DNA of 64,000 bases from Gorsachius magnificus. Its lineage: Eukaryota; Chordata; Aves; Pelecaniformes; Ardeidae. The notes under the pieces were generated by a model, which was not told where the DNA came from, searched no databases, and saw only the letters and a program-made list of their open reading frames with translations. Below, one piece after another: positions 20,401 through 33,767 of the stretch. The stretch is taken from assembly GCA_034008185.1 (NCBI GenBank), contig CM067081.1, forward strand, positions 151,868,258 through 151,932,257, written 5' to 3'. The first letter of the stretch is position 1. Each line of letters starts with the position of its first letter. The translations under genes and the position numbers were made by a program.

Positions 20401-23400
20401 CCTCTGTAAATTCAGTGAACTATCTTGGTCTTGCTCAGAGAAGCTGTCACAGCAGCGGGAAGGTTAAGGATCTAGAATGATCTCTGTCTTACCACACTGA
20501 TGTTCTTAACTTCTTTTCTTCCCTCCCATTCCATAGCATGTCCCGCTTGTTTGTCTGTTGTCCTTCCTGCTGCCTGATATTACAACCGATACGGCTAGAT
20601 CCATTCCCATGGGACCAGAAGATCTGGGTTCTCTTACCAGGGGCACACAAGCTGGGAAGAAATCTGGGCCAATGTTATTGATCCTTGGCCATGAAGACAT
20701 AGAGACCAACAGTCAAAATATATATACTTAGACAGTAGCCTGTTTTTAAAAGAAATAATTTATCTACCATCCTAGTGAAGAAAATGAGGGAAGTCTATAG
20801 CTGGCACCCCTGGAACTCTGTCCTGTTAATGGGTTTAGGCTTTTGGCATTAACCTCCTTTTTCCCTTAGTTTTTGCTTCTATAAATGTACTTACATACAT
20901 GTGTGTCTGTGTGTATATATATACATAGTAGTAGAATTGTCTACTTCTTAAACTACTGATATCTTTTTAGGCTTTAATTTTGTGACTACTGAAAATATGT
21001 CAAAGGCCTGTGATATAATATTCAAGTATAAAATATAATTTATTTTTTTCCCCGTCTTGCTTTCCTCATGGCTGCTACCTATCTCCTTCTGAATGAACCA
21101 CTTGAAACGAAAATAAAGCAAGATAATCCTAGAGAAACTTAGTGGGAAAAAAATCTGTGTGTTACTTTACTTTACAGAATCATGCCTGAAGGTCAGTGAT
21201 GGAAGCACCACTGACAACTGGAGAACTGCCCTAAAAAAATAAATAGCAGAAAAACCTACCTGGAGCATGTAGCTCCTTGTACATGTGTTAAACTCTATTT
21301 TAGGGAAACTGACTGGGTCTTCCTTATATGATTTCTGTGTTAAATACCTACCTGTGAATAATAGTTGTGAAAAAGCAGGTGGAATCACCCTGAAAAAGCA
21401 GAAAGAGCATCAGTTTTTTTTCTGGCCTATTCCAAGCTCAGGTTGGTTTTGGATTTCTTTTTTTGCACGTTACTGGTTGTGCTTGAACTTATTTTTATAC
21501 AACTTACGTAAGAGTTTTTGGGAAGCCTTGTGACTTCAACACCGTCCTTCACAATAAACCCCAACTTGAACAACACCAGCACTGGCTTTTAGCGCACCAT
21601 TGTCAGCTGATCCTTTCAGTGGCCACCATAAAGTCCTTTCAGACTGCACTAATGCGTGCTCCTTATTACAGGTAGTGTCTTATCTTAAAAAGCTTCTAGT
21701 AATGTACTGTTATTAACATAAGGGTTTCCTTCTAGTTCAGCAGAAATAACAGGGCAAGCAGCCAGGCCATCACTCACTGTCGATGTTTTAACAGCTGAAA
21801 ATCTAATTAGTTTATCCCAAAACTGCTCTCTATAATAGGGATTTGCCAATTTCAGTTCTGTGTACAGAAATGCACTACCCCTTATGGTTTGAGTAATAGT
21901 CACGGTTGACATCCACAGTACTTTGGGTGAAAAATTTGGATATTTTATGCTAATTGGGAGGCTATTTCAGCAGCATTAAAAGTGGCAGTGTAATTTTACT
22001 GTTATGATTTTGCCTAATTAGACCACAGTTATTTCAACATAAAATTGTGGTAGCATCTCTGTACTTCCTGCTATGTGATTTACCTTAAAATATTTATGTG
22101 GATTTTCTGAAGCATTCTGACAAGTCAGTAAATATACACAATTGTGGCATCAACTGATGATTTGTTCACACACAAACTACATACGAAGTGAAAATTTTTT
22201 GTAATCAAAGAGAAAGAGGAAATGTAAAATTTCTGGCTTTTTTTTTTTAGCTAAATGTTTTCTGTCCTCTCATCTACATATAACTGTTCTTTTGAAGTGT
22301 AAACACTTGTAATTTCCTGCCATTGCCATTAATAATGCTTATAGTGTGTGTTTATTTAAAAACAGAATAAAAACTTTTGCTTTGGGACTTCCCTTAACAA
22401 AAATTCCGTAGAAAATTAAAACAACTGGGTTGAAGTCAGTAACACTGTCAAATCTGACTTGATAATTTAAACAACAAAAATCAAAGTACGATAAATAGTA
22501 TCCCCTATTTTGAATCCCCTGTTTACACGGCCCCAGATTGTCAAGATGAGTGTGGGGAAGGGATTTTGATTCTCTCCCTTTATCAGATCTTAGAATCCTT
22601 GCTCTTCAAACTGAAAGGTTAATATGTTTTTCACATTTAAAAATATGAAATGTCTTAGATCTAGAGAAGAATTTCTGCCCCATTTTTGAAGGGAAATACT
22701 AACTAGAATTAATCTTTCCAGGAAGCTTCCAAAATAACAACAGTAATAAATTACTTATGAGTGCCCAGTTTGAAACTAGGTTACAAGGGACTTGATATTT
22801 GGAAAGCACCGACCTCCTGCCATTTCAATATTCAAAGGCCTTTGAGGTATATAAATATAGATGCTCAATACTCTTCGAAAAATGTTGGCTAGCATCTTCA
22901 CTTCAGTATTGAAAAACATTATTAAAATGATGTAGCAATGCTTTAAAGCCATGATCACTGTGGTATCTACTTAGCGTATAAAATGAACATTGATCTATTT
23001 CCACCATCCTCCTGACCAAATGAATACCATATTCCTGTCAGCGTGCTATTATTTATTCATATTGAAGTGGTGTCTATAAGTTCCAGCTATCTAGGAGGAA
23101 AAATAATCTTTATTAGTTAATGAATAATTAACTTAGTCAAGTAGTGGAGAGGTGGACTGTTGCAGACAGAGAGGTAATGTGCAATAAGTGTGGTTACATA
23201 GGAAGATTTCCTGAGTTTACAGTATAGTTTCTTGGTTTCTTTTTTGCCTAACTTGTAACTCTTGAGTAACTTTTAACTCTTTTTTTTGTTTTCCTTTCTG
23301 TACAAAAGGAAGTATTCTTTCCTTTTGAGTTATCTTATTATCTTAGTTAGTAACTAAGCCGAAAGATAGGCTTTTGAGGTCAGTGACAGTGTCAGTGTAA

Positions 23401-23639
23401 TTATGATATCAAACCACTGCTTTCAGTTAACTGGAGTCAACTCCATAGTGAGGGTTTTCAGTGTTAAATTTATGAAAAGAGAAAGGATAATGAGCTTCTT
23501 TCAGATATGTTTTAAAAAGGCCAAGACTATTAAGAGAAGAATAAATCTGAAAGCCAGAAGAGACTGTTATATTAACTACCTTAATCTGCTATTAAATACA
23601 GGCTATAAAATTTCCTAGTAATTTTTCTGTTGAGCCCAA
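20401..23639. other. Intronic sequence with a short TG/TA microsatellite
   Basis: A tgtgtgtctgtgtgtatatatat tract lies at about 20894-20928. The remainder is AT-rich with no recognised gene or transposon. Confidence 0.6.
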
Positions 23640-24010
23640 GAGCTTATGTTTGACTAATGCAGTTATTGCATCCAAACTTTACCACCAAAGGACCCGTGAA
23701 CAGACTGACCAGGCAAATAGCCCCAATGTCCCTTTCAGTGGTGATAGAGCAATACCTACATACATAGCAATGCAGACCAGGATATTGGAGTACTGACCAC
23801 ATACCCAGTTCTGATGAAAAAGGGAGACCAAATGGTGTTTTTGCAGTCTCGTATGGACAGTCTAGAGGCAGCTCTGCTTCTTCTGTCAAAGCGGTCAAGA
23901 TGTGATGTTTTGTTTTCTTTTTCTGCATTTTCAACCACCTCTTAATATTACTAACTGGGTGGGTATCAGTTATCTGTGTGAGTTTAGCTGTAGCATAGTA
24001 GGTGGACAAA
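23640..24010 (-). repeat. Left copy of a diverged direct repeat, possible LTR of a decayed endogenous retrovirus
   Basis: acccagttctga starting at 23802, then aaaaaggg..., ggtgtttttgcagtctc and gtatggacagtctaga, match the segment at 27379-27462 with clear but imperfect identity over about 80 bp. The minus strand has an unrecognised 121-codon open frame across this stretch. Because the two copies flank coding-like minus-strand sequence, they may be remnants of two LTRs. Boundaries are not resolvable. Confidence 0.4.
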
Positions 24011-24949
24011 GAGCAGGTGCATTTAAGAAATGTGGCACGTTAATAAGGCAGTACTGCTTCCCTGGGAATATCAAAGCAAATTTATAGCGGCATTATTCTG
24101 CTAGATTCGCTAAATCTACTGCTGAACAGTGTTTTGCCCCTCCAACATTCGTAGTGCTTTAGCTGCAACAGGAGTTGTTTGTAGAGTTAAAAGGTTTTGG
24201 GCTCATTCTATGGGGTTTGGGACTATTCTGTGTATTTAGGGGTCAGCCGACTGCCTGCTGCAGCACTGGCCAGACTGGAAAGCTGTGTGTAGCACAGGGC
24301 TGCTTGCGGATCTAAATTATCCCTATAAACTGCATCCCTCTCCAGCTTCTGTGACATATCTGTACTGGCACTGTGGGGTTGGGGCTGGACCAGTAATGAG
24401 TACTTTCACTTGGATATTCCCACGTTCTTTTTTCTTTTGGGCTGGGCACTACTATTTTCCAATATGAGTGAACCATAGAAATCTAGTTCTCGCTAACCTC
24501 ATTCATAGATACCCGTTAGCTAAATCAGCACCAAATTATCATCCCTTAAAAACAAACTGCCTAGTATGGCTGCTTGTTCTCCTTTGGGTCCATCTTCATT
24601 TGGACACACAACAGTTCTTTCCCCTGCTAATTACCTATTTATTTTTTTTTGTGCCCCTAGCAGCTGTTCCACCAGGCCCTTCACATGTGCTCACAATCTG
24701 CTTTTGAACTACATCTCCTGCCTATGTAGTCCCTCTGATTCCCTTTGGTACTCAAGCCTGTTAAATGCTACTTATTCTGGCCCTGGAATCAGTTAACGAA
24801 AAGGGGTGGTTCTAGCTGGGATTTATTTATAATTTTCCTGCCCTCCCACAATAATGATTACTGCTATCCTAACCTGATTGTAAAGGTTTTTTTGCTCTAA
24901 CTGTGGTCTTCAGTACTTCATGTCCCTCACAGTTTTCACTGAGCCTCTT
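24011..24949. other. Sequence inside the candidate retroviral relic, unassigned
   Basis: Pyrimidine-rich stretches continue here but no readable coding remnant was found. Confidence 0.3.
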
Positions 24950-26510
24950 TGCTAAACCAGTGGTTTCTTATCTCAGCTGTATCTTCTTCCCATCTCTCTA
25001 AGTACTCCCAGATGTTACTCAGTGTTTCTGTTTCTGGGTTCCTTTAAGGACATAGTCAGAGTTTTAATGCATGTTACAAGATATCTACATCTCTTTATTT
25101 TGGTTTCCTCTTCATCCATGAATTTTGCTTCACTCTCTAGGCCTTCATTGTAATAGGTTACCACTTGCATAGGCTCTTCTTCATCTTCATTAAAAAGGCA
25201 TGCAAGAGTTCATCTCAGTCTTCCTGTAAAATGTTTAAATCTATCAGAAATTGTCTACAAGCTCACCCAAGCTAGTTGCTGCTATCTCGTGGGGCAATAG
25301 TCACCTTTAAGAGGTGACTTCATCCTTCAAGTACTGTTAGTTTGAAGCTATCATCATTGTAATTATGTTCCCTTTTGTTCTTGAGCACAAATGCAGCTGC
25401 AGCTCCCAGTAGTTGCTTCTTTGTGAAGAGCAATAAAAAAATGAGATATGAGGGATGTATAACATTCAGGCAATCTTGATAATATAGCAAAGACTTTAAA
25501 GCACTGCAAGACTCATCAACTCCATCTTACTAGCTCATTTTTAGTTATTGGATTAGCTTGCATTTCTGAATTGAGCACAACCCTGTCATCTACTATTCTG
25601 GCTGCTTGAGCAATTTTATTTTGATCTATATCTTACTCTTTGATTGCAAATCACTCGTGTCTCCCTGTTTAAACGCCTCATATAATTTGGTACGGTTCTA
25701 ACTTGACTGGCATCTAATTTCATTTCAGTAATAATTTGCTCATTTCTGCTTTGCTCATGATCTCTGTCTCTCTGTGTTTAATAATGTGCTCTGTCACAAA
25801 GTTTTTTGTATTTCTTTTCTAATGGAGTGCAGGGAGAGCATGTACTATATTCTCCAGGACACTTAGAAAGTCCTGCAAAATGTGAGTTATACTAGAAGTT
25901 TCTGCTTGAGTTGTCTGAATTTTCCCCAACTTTCGTGGCTGTTACTGTACCTGTTTTCCCTGCTAACTTTTTGAAGCTGGTCTTTGCTCGTTACCCAGTG
26001 TCTGATCAGCTGTCTCCTCCTGATTCCTCTTCACCTCCAGCATGACTTGAATGACAGCCTGTGCTTCACTTAACTTTTTTTTCTTAATTTCATTCCCGTA
26101 TCCTCTCTTTAAAAAAGATGGTTACTCCTTTTTCTGCTGAAGCCTCCTTTTCCTGGACATCGCTTAATACAGTTGGTCTTCACGATCTTTCTACTATTGT
26201 ATTCCATTCCTTGGCTTTGTGTTCCTCTACTTACTGTTGGAACTTCTACAACTCCTGCTTTAGGGCTTCAGTTTTTCTGGTTTTAATACTGGTTTGAGCC
26301 TTTTTTAATCTTATTTTTCAGCTCCTGTTTTTTGCTCCTTTTCTCTCATACACCACAGCGTCCAAAGAATCTAATGCCGTTCAGATGCTCCTAACATAAT
26401 TGCCCACTTCATGTTTACTTCAGTGCTCTCAGAAAAATCATTCTGCATTTCCTAACTGCCATTAAAAAATATCATCTTCCCATGGATTGAGACCCCACTG
26501 AGATCCTTGT
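24950..26510 (-). pseudogene. Decayed minus-strand coding-like sequence, possibly retroviral gag
   Basis: The + strand is unusually C/T-rich, and its complement reads as degenerate protein-coding sequence rich in K, E and Q. At about 26100-25990 the minus strand has some 37 open codons including EAQAVIQVMLEVKRNQEE, a coiled-coil-like stretch. At about 25203-25085 it has some 38 open codons including NEDEEEPMQVVTYYNEGLE, an acidic linker. Stops and frameshifts separate these blocks, so no complete product exists. Coiled-coil, charged sequence between two direct repeats suggests the gag region of an ERVL-like provirus lying on the minus strand with pol missing. A decayed cellular retrocopy is the alternative. 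No database comparison was made. Confidence 0.4.
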
Positions 26511-26969
26511 ACTTCTAACCAAGAATTTGTTTTGCCCTGTTTTTGAGATGACAAGACAAAGGATGGACATCCTTTCAATCCATCTTTCCTGGGTATTTCC
26601 TGAGTACTACTGGTCAGGTCACCACCCCTTGGGAAATTCCATAGTTCTCAATCATGTAGGTTGGACATTTGAAACTACCTTACAGAGAAGAAGTGAAAGC
26701 AAAACAACTTCCTTCCCATTAATCACTTAGACTGTTGAAGGTGCTGCAGGCTGATGGTGAGATGGTGTTTTTCTCCTCCCTACAGACTTTCAGCAGTCCT
26801 TAGTTGCTCAGACCGTTCACATTCTCCATCAGTTGTTTCATCCAAGCTTTGCACCTAGTCTTCAGAAGTAGGCAACCAGACCAACCAAGTGTAAACAGCA
26901 GACTTGAGATCAAATACTTGAAATACATTTTCCTTTTAATGATAATAGGACAATACTTCTGTCTATACT

Positions 26970-27365
26970 GATCCAGACCAGGCTGAGGGAACTGGGGTTG
27001 TTTAGTCTGGAGGAAGCTGAGGGGAGGCCTTATCGCCCTCTACAACTGCCTGAAAGGAGGCTGTAGCAAGGTGGGGGTTGGCCTCTTCTTCCTGGTAACG
27101 AGTGATAGGATGAGGGGAAATGGTCTGAAGTTGTGCCAGGGCAGGTTTAGGTTAGACATTAGGAAAAATTTTTTCACTGAAAGGGTTGTCAAGCATTGGA
27201 ACAGGCTGCCCAGGGCAGTGTTGAATCCCCATCCCTGGAGGTATTTAAAAGACGGGTAGGCAAGGTGCTTAGGGACATGGTTTAGTGGTGGAATGGCAGG
27301 GTTAGGTTAACAGCTGGACTTGATGCTCTTAAAGGTCTTTTCCAACCTAAACGATTCTCTGATTC
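26970..27365 (+). mobile_element. CR1 LINE, 3' portion
   Basis: It opens with ccaggctgagggaactgggg and tttagtctggaggaagctgag. It then encodes the ORF2 C-terminus with [20 protein letters not shown] and HWNRLPRAV, followed by ggtgcttagggacatggttt and ttttccaacctaaacgattctctgatt, the CR1 3' end. It is 5' truncated, the usual state. It lies at the left border of the right-hand direct repeat (27379 on), so it probably inserted into or beside the retroviral relic and is younger than it. Confidence 0.95.
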
Positions 27366-27378
27366 CCTAATTCCGTGG

Positions 27379-27560
27379 ACCCAGTTCTGAAGGAAAAGGG
27401 CAATGAAGTGGTATTTCTTGCAGTCTCTTGTGGTCAGTCTAGATGTGCCATCAGACTGCTTGATTTGTTGTTTCGTTGGTTTTTTTTTTTTCCTTACAGA
27501 AGTGCCTATTTCCCTCAGCTTTTTATCTGTAGACTACACATCACAGTGCAGGAACTTAGT
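27379..27560 (-). repeat. Right copy of the diverged direct repeat
   Basis: acccagttctga at 27379, then ggaaaagggcaatgaagtgg and cagtctcttgtggtcagtct, align with 23802-23881. Weaker similarity seems to continue to about 27560, including a cagtttatctgta-type segment. It begins just after the CR1 3' end. If these are LTRs, this would be the 5' LTR of a minus-strand element. Confidence 0.4.
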
Positions 27561-30500
27561 GTGGCAAAACTCAATGAGAGACCTCATTGGAAGAGAAAGG
27601 TGATATTTATTTCACAAAATTAAGTTAATTGGTTGAATAGTTAACTTAATTGATTAAATAATTAACCCACTTGCACTCACTTTTTCATAATTATAACTCA
27701 TGCTTTCATACCCATGCAATGGGTACATCCAGATGCGTGTGCCAAGTGGTCTGGCCACGACCACTCACATGGAGCATAGAAGATAAGGGACTCCAGCTAT
27801 TGAACGAGTCCTCATCATGTCTGTTGGGTTCTTTATGATTGGTGTCAGCAAATGGGTTTTTAGTCAGGTTGTGTATAGACTTTGGGGCCCTGCAGATATG
27901 GCGTGATCCTTTTGCTACAGAATTTTTGTTACTTGAGCTTGTATAAATTTGAAGCAAGTTTTCTGTTTCTTGTTCGCTTCCTCCCTTTGAGCTATCGTCT
28001 GTCTTAGTGTTGTACTAAGGGAGAAGGGAAAGGCCTATGTGATGTGCTGCAGCCTTGTGGTCATCCTCCCATTGTCAGAGCGCAGGGTCTTCCCCAAACA
28101 AATCCTCTCTGCTGTAGTCTTACCCGAGCATAGGCCTGCTGAGTTTGACAGAAATAACATGTTCCTCACTTTTCTTGCTGGGAACCGTATTGCATGGCAT
28201 GTGGTATTCCTTCATTCTTTGGGATTCTTATGTTTCCCTGGAAATGCATGCTACACAGCAATATTAAAAGAATATGAGTATATATGGGCATATATAGTAT
28301 ATATAGACAAATTCTTTCTAATAACTTGTTAATAACTTCTGTCAAAATTCTGCTATGATGCTGGTATTTTTGTCCTTTTCAGATTATAATACAGTGACTA
28401 TCTCATTTTAACATTAAAGAAGCTGCTGTTCTTGCTTGTGGTTTGTTCCATTGCTGTCCCTTTTTAAAGCATTCATGCCATTTCTCATTTGGACTTGTCT
28501 AACTTTGACTTAATATCTTTCCCTTTTGATAAAATAGTTCTTGTTTCATGGTATTTTCTACTCTTGAAATTGGTTTGTTTCTTCAGGTAAGCAACATCTT
28601 TCTGACAGACTAGCCCCCTTACAATTGAAAATAATTGGGAGTAGTTTCTAAGTAGTCACTTCTATCAAAGCAGAAATGAAAGGGTAGAAATGTGTTCCCC
28701 TTTGGTTCTTTGTTTTTTCTTTCATCCTCTCTTTAACATAGTGGTAGTCACAATGCAGTTGAAAAGAGGCCACAGGATGAAAGTCTGAGTTACTTCTAGA
28801 GGTGATGGACAAAGAAGGTGGCCAGTTGCAGGACCTGAGTGGCCTCCTCAGTCCCTTGGAGGAGGCTTGGCCAGGTGCCTGCTGAAACAAGCTGGTAGCT
28901 CACGTGCAGTGCTGCTTCTGCTTACAGGTGTTAAGTGGGTAGCGTGTTTCCAGGTACTTAACTTGCCATTTTCCACAGCAAGAGATCAGGATGTCCATCA
29001 TAGGTGACCTGTCTACCCTGTAGCTAATAAATGACTTTTTCATGAGAAGATTTTCATTAGAGATGCACTTCTCCATGCCAACATTTAAAATCTTCTATGT
29101 ATGAAATGTTTCCAGCAACTCAAGTTACAAGTGAGAATAATTCAGTTCTTAATAATTGTTGCAACAGTTTGGTCTAATCTCCTGGATAGTGCAGGACATA
29201 AAACCTCGGTCTATGGTTGAGCACATAATCTCAGTCTGAATAGCAGTAAATATTACGATGGTCTCTCAAGATGAAATCTGGCTACTTTTTCTGTGGTTAT
29301 TGTCAGTGCTTTTTTGTCCTGAGAAGCCTGGCCCATCAGGGCTTTCAACAAATGGCATTATTCTTTTTCTACAGAAAATATGTTGTCTTCTTACTTTGAC
29401 CTTTCCAAAACCCTCAGACCTTCCTCTGTGATATTTCACTGAAGTTCAAAGCCAAAGTCCCTGGTTTTGTTTCCAAGTATACCTATTCTTTGTCACTGTG
29501 GGTTTCTGTGTGCTGTCATCCTAATATTTGTATTCTGTGCTGTATTGCCAGGGTCAGTAATGAAACGTGATTATCTTGGGATCTAATGAAATAGTTTCCT
29601 GCCTCCTGTAATTCTCACAGTGGCTCAGACATTTAACCTTTTTACCCATTGGGATGAGCGCTTCCTAATAAATATACTGCTATGACAGCAGAGCTGTCTG
29701 AATTGTTTGCCCTATTTCCAAGAAGTAAAATATTTTAAACATTTTAACATTTTGCACTTTTTTTACTTCTCCCACATGATGTTTGTTTTTAAACACAGCT
29801 CAATAAACCTAGTATGTGTTGAATTTGAGTCTTGTATAGTATCTACATGAATTTTATAGTAATAAATTACAGCATGCCAGGTAATATCTGGAAGAACTTT
29901 TAAAGGCAATAATTCAAATATTTTCTATTATACTACATTATTATTTCTTTTTTTTTTTTTCCATTTTTATTTACCTTTATCATCTCTCTGTCATTGGCAC
30001 ATGTATTTAATCAGGACAGCGTAAGTGGTGGACTTTATCCTAATGTTGCTATGATGAAGTTCCAGATACTTGATTCCTCTCATTTTTATTACTGTTCCTC
30101 TGATCTCTCTGGGCAGCTTCAGCATGTACCTGTGTTTCTCAGCTGCGAGATGGCATTCCCCACGTGGCTGGCACAGCCGAGCTGCAACGCTGCTCCTGCT
30201 GAACAGACCTTCATAAAATTGCTTGGAGCATGTAGCAAAAGTGGATTGAGTAGCCCTGAAAAAAACCTATGGGTTGCCTATTTTCAAAGTAGCCTAAGGG
30301 TTTTGGACAGTCTTTTAAATCAAAAATCCATCTCTATTTCCTGGAGTGCTCTGAAATAATCAGCAGTGGTGTGCGGTTAAGTGTATGCCCGTGTAAACAC
30401 ACAACACAGCATCTAGTGCTATTTGTTTAATAAACAGCAGAGTCATGATAAGTTAAGTTGATCTTTTTTTCTTTGAACTCTGTCCTAATCAATATATTTT

Positions 30501-32825
30501 AAAAGATATAGCATTATAAATCTCTGTGTTCTGTATATTGCCAGCCTTTTCTCATTTGTATTGGGACAGAGATTTACTGTACCATAATACTAGAAATTTA
30601 CTGAAAATATTTCATTCCATTCTCCTTTACCTGATCTTTTCTTTCCAAGCCATGCTTTATGAAATCTCATCCCAGCTCCCGCTGATATGTTAGCAGTTTA
30701 TGGAGGTTTTCAATTCATCCTGTGAAGGGAAGCCAGTTCTTGAGAAACCCTTGGAGGTGGCTTGGATCCACTGACTCTCAGTCTTTTGTGCAAAAGGAGT
30801 AACTCCTGCCATGTGGGGCCAGCTCAGAAACCAGTGTCGTGGGGCAGCTTGGTACAGAGATAGCTGATTAGCTCTCTACAGAGAGAGCCTGGGTTGACTT
30901 GGCCAATGTTGCATTGGCTGAAGTAAACCCTGATGGCTCTTATCGAGGCTTTTGTCTGTGCTCTGCCATCTGAGGGCTTTTGTCAGCTCCATCATGCTTC
31001 GTGGACCTTCTAAGCCCAGCCAGAAAAAAGAAGCTATCAACCCTCTCAGGAATTGCCTCAAAGCAGGAGTCAATAGGGAGCTCTTTGTCCCCTTCTGATG
31101 TTAAAATACTTCAATTAACTGACATATCTTCCCAATGTGGATTTTCGTGACACTCTCCAAAGGCTCTTTGTCTGTAGAGCAATGAATGGAAAACGAGCAT
31201 CCCTATAGGCAGCTTCATCATCTCTGTCAGATGTCATGCTGTGATAGTATTTTTTTCAGCTAATGAATCATCAAATATGATTCAGTGTAAATTGCAACTG
31301 TAGATTAGAAATGCTCTTCAAGTAATGGAAGTGTTTCATAACACAGAGTGCGAGAGGCTAACAATAAACAGAAACTGCTTATGATAACTTGTTTTGCACT
31401 GAGGAGGTCCTGATTCTTCTTAGTTAACCAGTGCTTAAAACTGGTTAACTAAGTTATTTGATAAAGGATGGAAATTATAGAGTGATAGCAATCTTGCATT
31501 CCCCCTGATGCTGGGACCCTGCCTGCTGTGGCATTGGATGAGCCCTGGGTGGCTCACAGCACGCTGTCGTTCCCAAACACAGCAATGTCACCAGCCTTTC
31601 CATTCATCTGGTGCTCTTAGAGAGTCTTGATCACGATACATGTTCATCAGTCACTGATAGCAGTCATGTTTGGGAGGTGGACTTAGCTTTGAAAAGTTCC
31701 TTGGGTAACATACGCCACCAACTTATATCAATAAAATTATAGTTCTTATACAGATGCACATAATATTTCAAGGACAAGACAATGCTCTATACATATGCTT
31801 ACAACTGAGTATACATTGTATATATACACATTGATTATCTATGCATTGATTACACAGGTTAATTATGCTACTTTGTAGAGCAGTCACACAGTATCTGTGA
31901 TACGGAGGCACACACTGGAGAAGGAATCGTGGCTACTCTGCCATGGCTGGCTGGTACCACAGGCTGCCCAGAGCGCACCTGCATAGGCAAGAAGGAAGCA
32001 AGGGTGTGGGTCGCTAGCTCCTCGTACCACAGTTTGCCTCCTGCACCACTACAAAATTGAAGGATGAATAGAAACTTGTCAATTGGGATGAATGTCTTTT
32101 GGCAAAATACCAGTTGTGTTAGAGTAATTTGCCTGGTGAAGCCAGTGTAGTTCAGGTAATATGAAGAGGTCTTGTAATGAGTTGTTAATGACGGAGAGGT
32201 ATACCTTTTTTTTTTTTTTTTTTAAAAAGCCACCTCCAAAGCGAGGTAAACTGTTAGTGCTTCTGGAGACCTGATGGAGCGGGTAGGTGATACTCATTTT
32301 ACAGAATCTTTAAGATGCCTGACTTCTACCTACCCACGCTCATTCTGTTATAGATTTCATTCACTCACATGCTTGTACGCACATACTTTCAAGAACCAAG
32401 ACATGTATCAGTGCATGTGTAGTCACGTCGGGATCATTTGTGTGGTGTGGGGCAGGGGACACTGGGTACTCATCATGTGTCTTCAGTTCTTACTGACTGG
32501 TAATGACAAACTGGTTTTTGACAGTATGTGTTGGGAGTGAATGGTGGTTTTGATATTGTGCCTCATACTTTGTTTCATCCCTCCACGAAAATCCTGAATT
32601 TCATAATTCTCTTTTTCCTGAATTTCACAGTTCTCTTTTCCCTTATCTGGATACTTTATGGCTCTAGTCCTATTGTTCAATATCTTAACACCTTATCTTT
32701 AGGTCAGTTTCTTCTTCCTTTTCTTTCACATGATGTCAAATATATGACACCCTGTAGCAAATAACCATTACCTTTCCTTTTAACCCCTGTTCTGCTGTTT
32801 CTTATGGTATGTATGTGAGCACATG
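27561..32825. other. Intronic sequence, no firm feature
   Basis: A TA-rich tract lies at 28275-28310, a poly-T at 29949-29960 and another at about 32207-32222. The 27650-28250 stretch could be more of the retroviral relic but shows no match. The 121-codon frame at 29994-30359 starts at TTG, not ATG, and is unrecognised. Nothing else is supported. Confidence 0.5.
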
Positions 32826-32882
32826 TGCGCACACACACAAATATTTCCTTTTGTACTTCGTTCATACCAATCTTAAGACTTT
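32826..32882. repeat. Possible copy of a dispersed intronic repeat
   Basis: cacacacacaaatatttcc followed by ttcgttcataccaatctt resembles cacacacattcatacctcg...agcagtctt at about 47870 and a similar stretch at about 54285. Similarity is short and partly CA-rich, so it is weak. Confidence 0.25.
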
Positions 32883-33063
32883 TGTTTTAAATCTCTTCAG
32901 AAGAGTAGGAAATCATTCACCTTAATCATTTGTGGAAGGCCTTGATATTTTGCATTCTGATGTTGCAACTGTGCAAATGGCCATCTGACTTGTACTGGAG
33001 TATATTCCTTTATAGTTTGCTAAGTATCAAGTTCAGAGATGTGTGAAAGCTTCCTTTCTGGAA

Positions 33064-33248
33064 AGGAAAAGGAAAGCTCCGGTATCCGGTGCCGTGACAG
33101 ATTTAGCTTGCTAGCTAAGCGCTCCCTCGCTGGCTGCTGACTGGGGTGTTCTCCTGTCTGGGTTGCTGATGCTCTGCTCTGCGGGAGCACGGGCATCGCT
33201 TCCTGCGGACGCATGTCGAGGGAGGAAAGAAGACTTCCTGTTCCACGA
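33064..33248. promoter_or_regulatory. CpG-dense spot in intron 1
   Basis: About twelve CpG dinucleotides fall within some 180 bp (ccgg, gccg, tgcgg, gacgc, gtcg and others), whereas the surrounding intron is CpG-poor. Two minus-strand open frames of 85 and 89 codons cross it but match nothing. It could be an orphan promoter, enhancer or alternative first exon; it is shorter than a standard CpG island. Confidence 0.35.
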
Positions 33249-33767
33249 AAACTGCTGTTGTGAGAAGGAAGACTCAAAAGGGAAAATTCTGATGATGCTG
33301 GTGAAGTAATTTAAAAGCCTCTGTGAAAGTCGGACTGCCTCTGAAAGAGCTGAGAGTGGCAGGTTTTGCTGATTTTTCAAAAGTTAGTTGTTTAAACTGT
33401 TTGCAATTTGTTTGCAATTTTCCCGTGAGCGAATATAGCAAATTGGGAGCTGGGAATAAATACCCAGGGGTGAAATCTGTGCTCCACTGAAGCCAGTGAA
33501 AGCTCTGGTTACTTTCTCAGTAGAATTAAATAAGTCATGGGTGCTTGTTTTGCATATTCTTATGCAATTATTTTACAGTCTGAAAGACGGGTCACCCTGA
33601 GACAAAGCTGCTGACAAAGCAAAACCATATTATCCTCTTAAATTTATTATCCTTTGCAAATTGCTTACTGGGAGACAACTTATTTCACAAATGGGAGTTT
33701 TCATCACCAGGTAGTATTATGTATTTAACACTGTGTCAGAGAACAAGGCTGAGAACTCCTTAAGATT
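33249..33767. other. Intronic sequence, no supported feature
   Basis: Nothing is recognised between the CpG-dense spot and the next CR1. Confidence 0.6.

Noticed and set aside
29994..30359. 121-codon plus-strand open frame
   Set aside because: It starts at TTG, resembles no known protein, and lacks acceptor and donor signals in useful positions.
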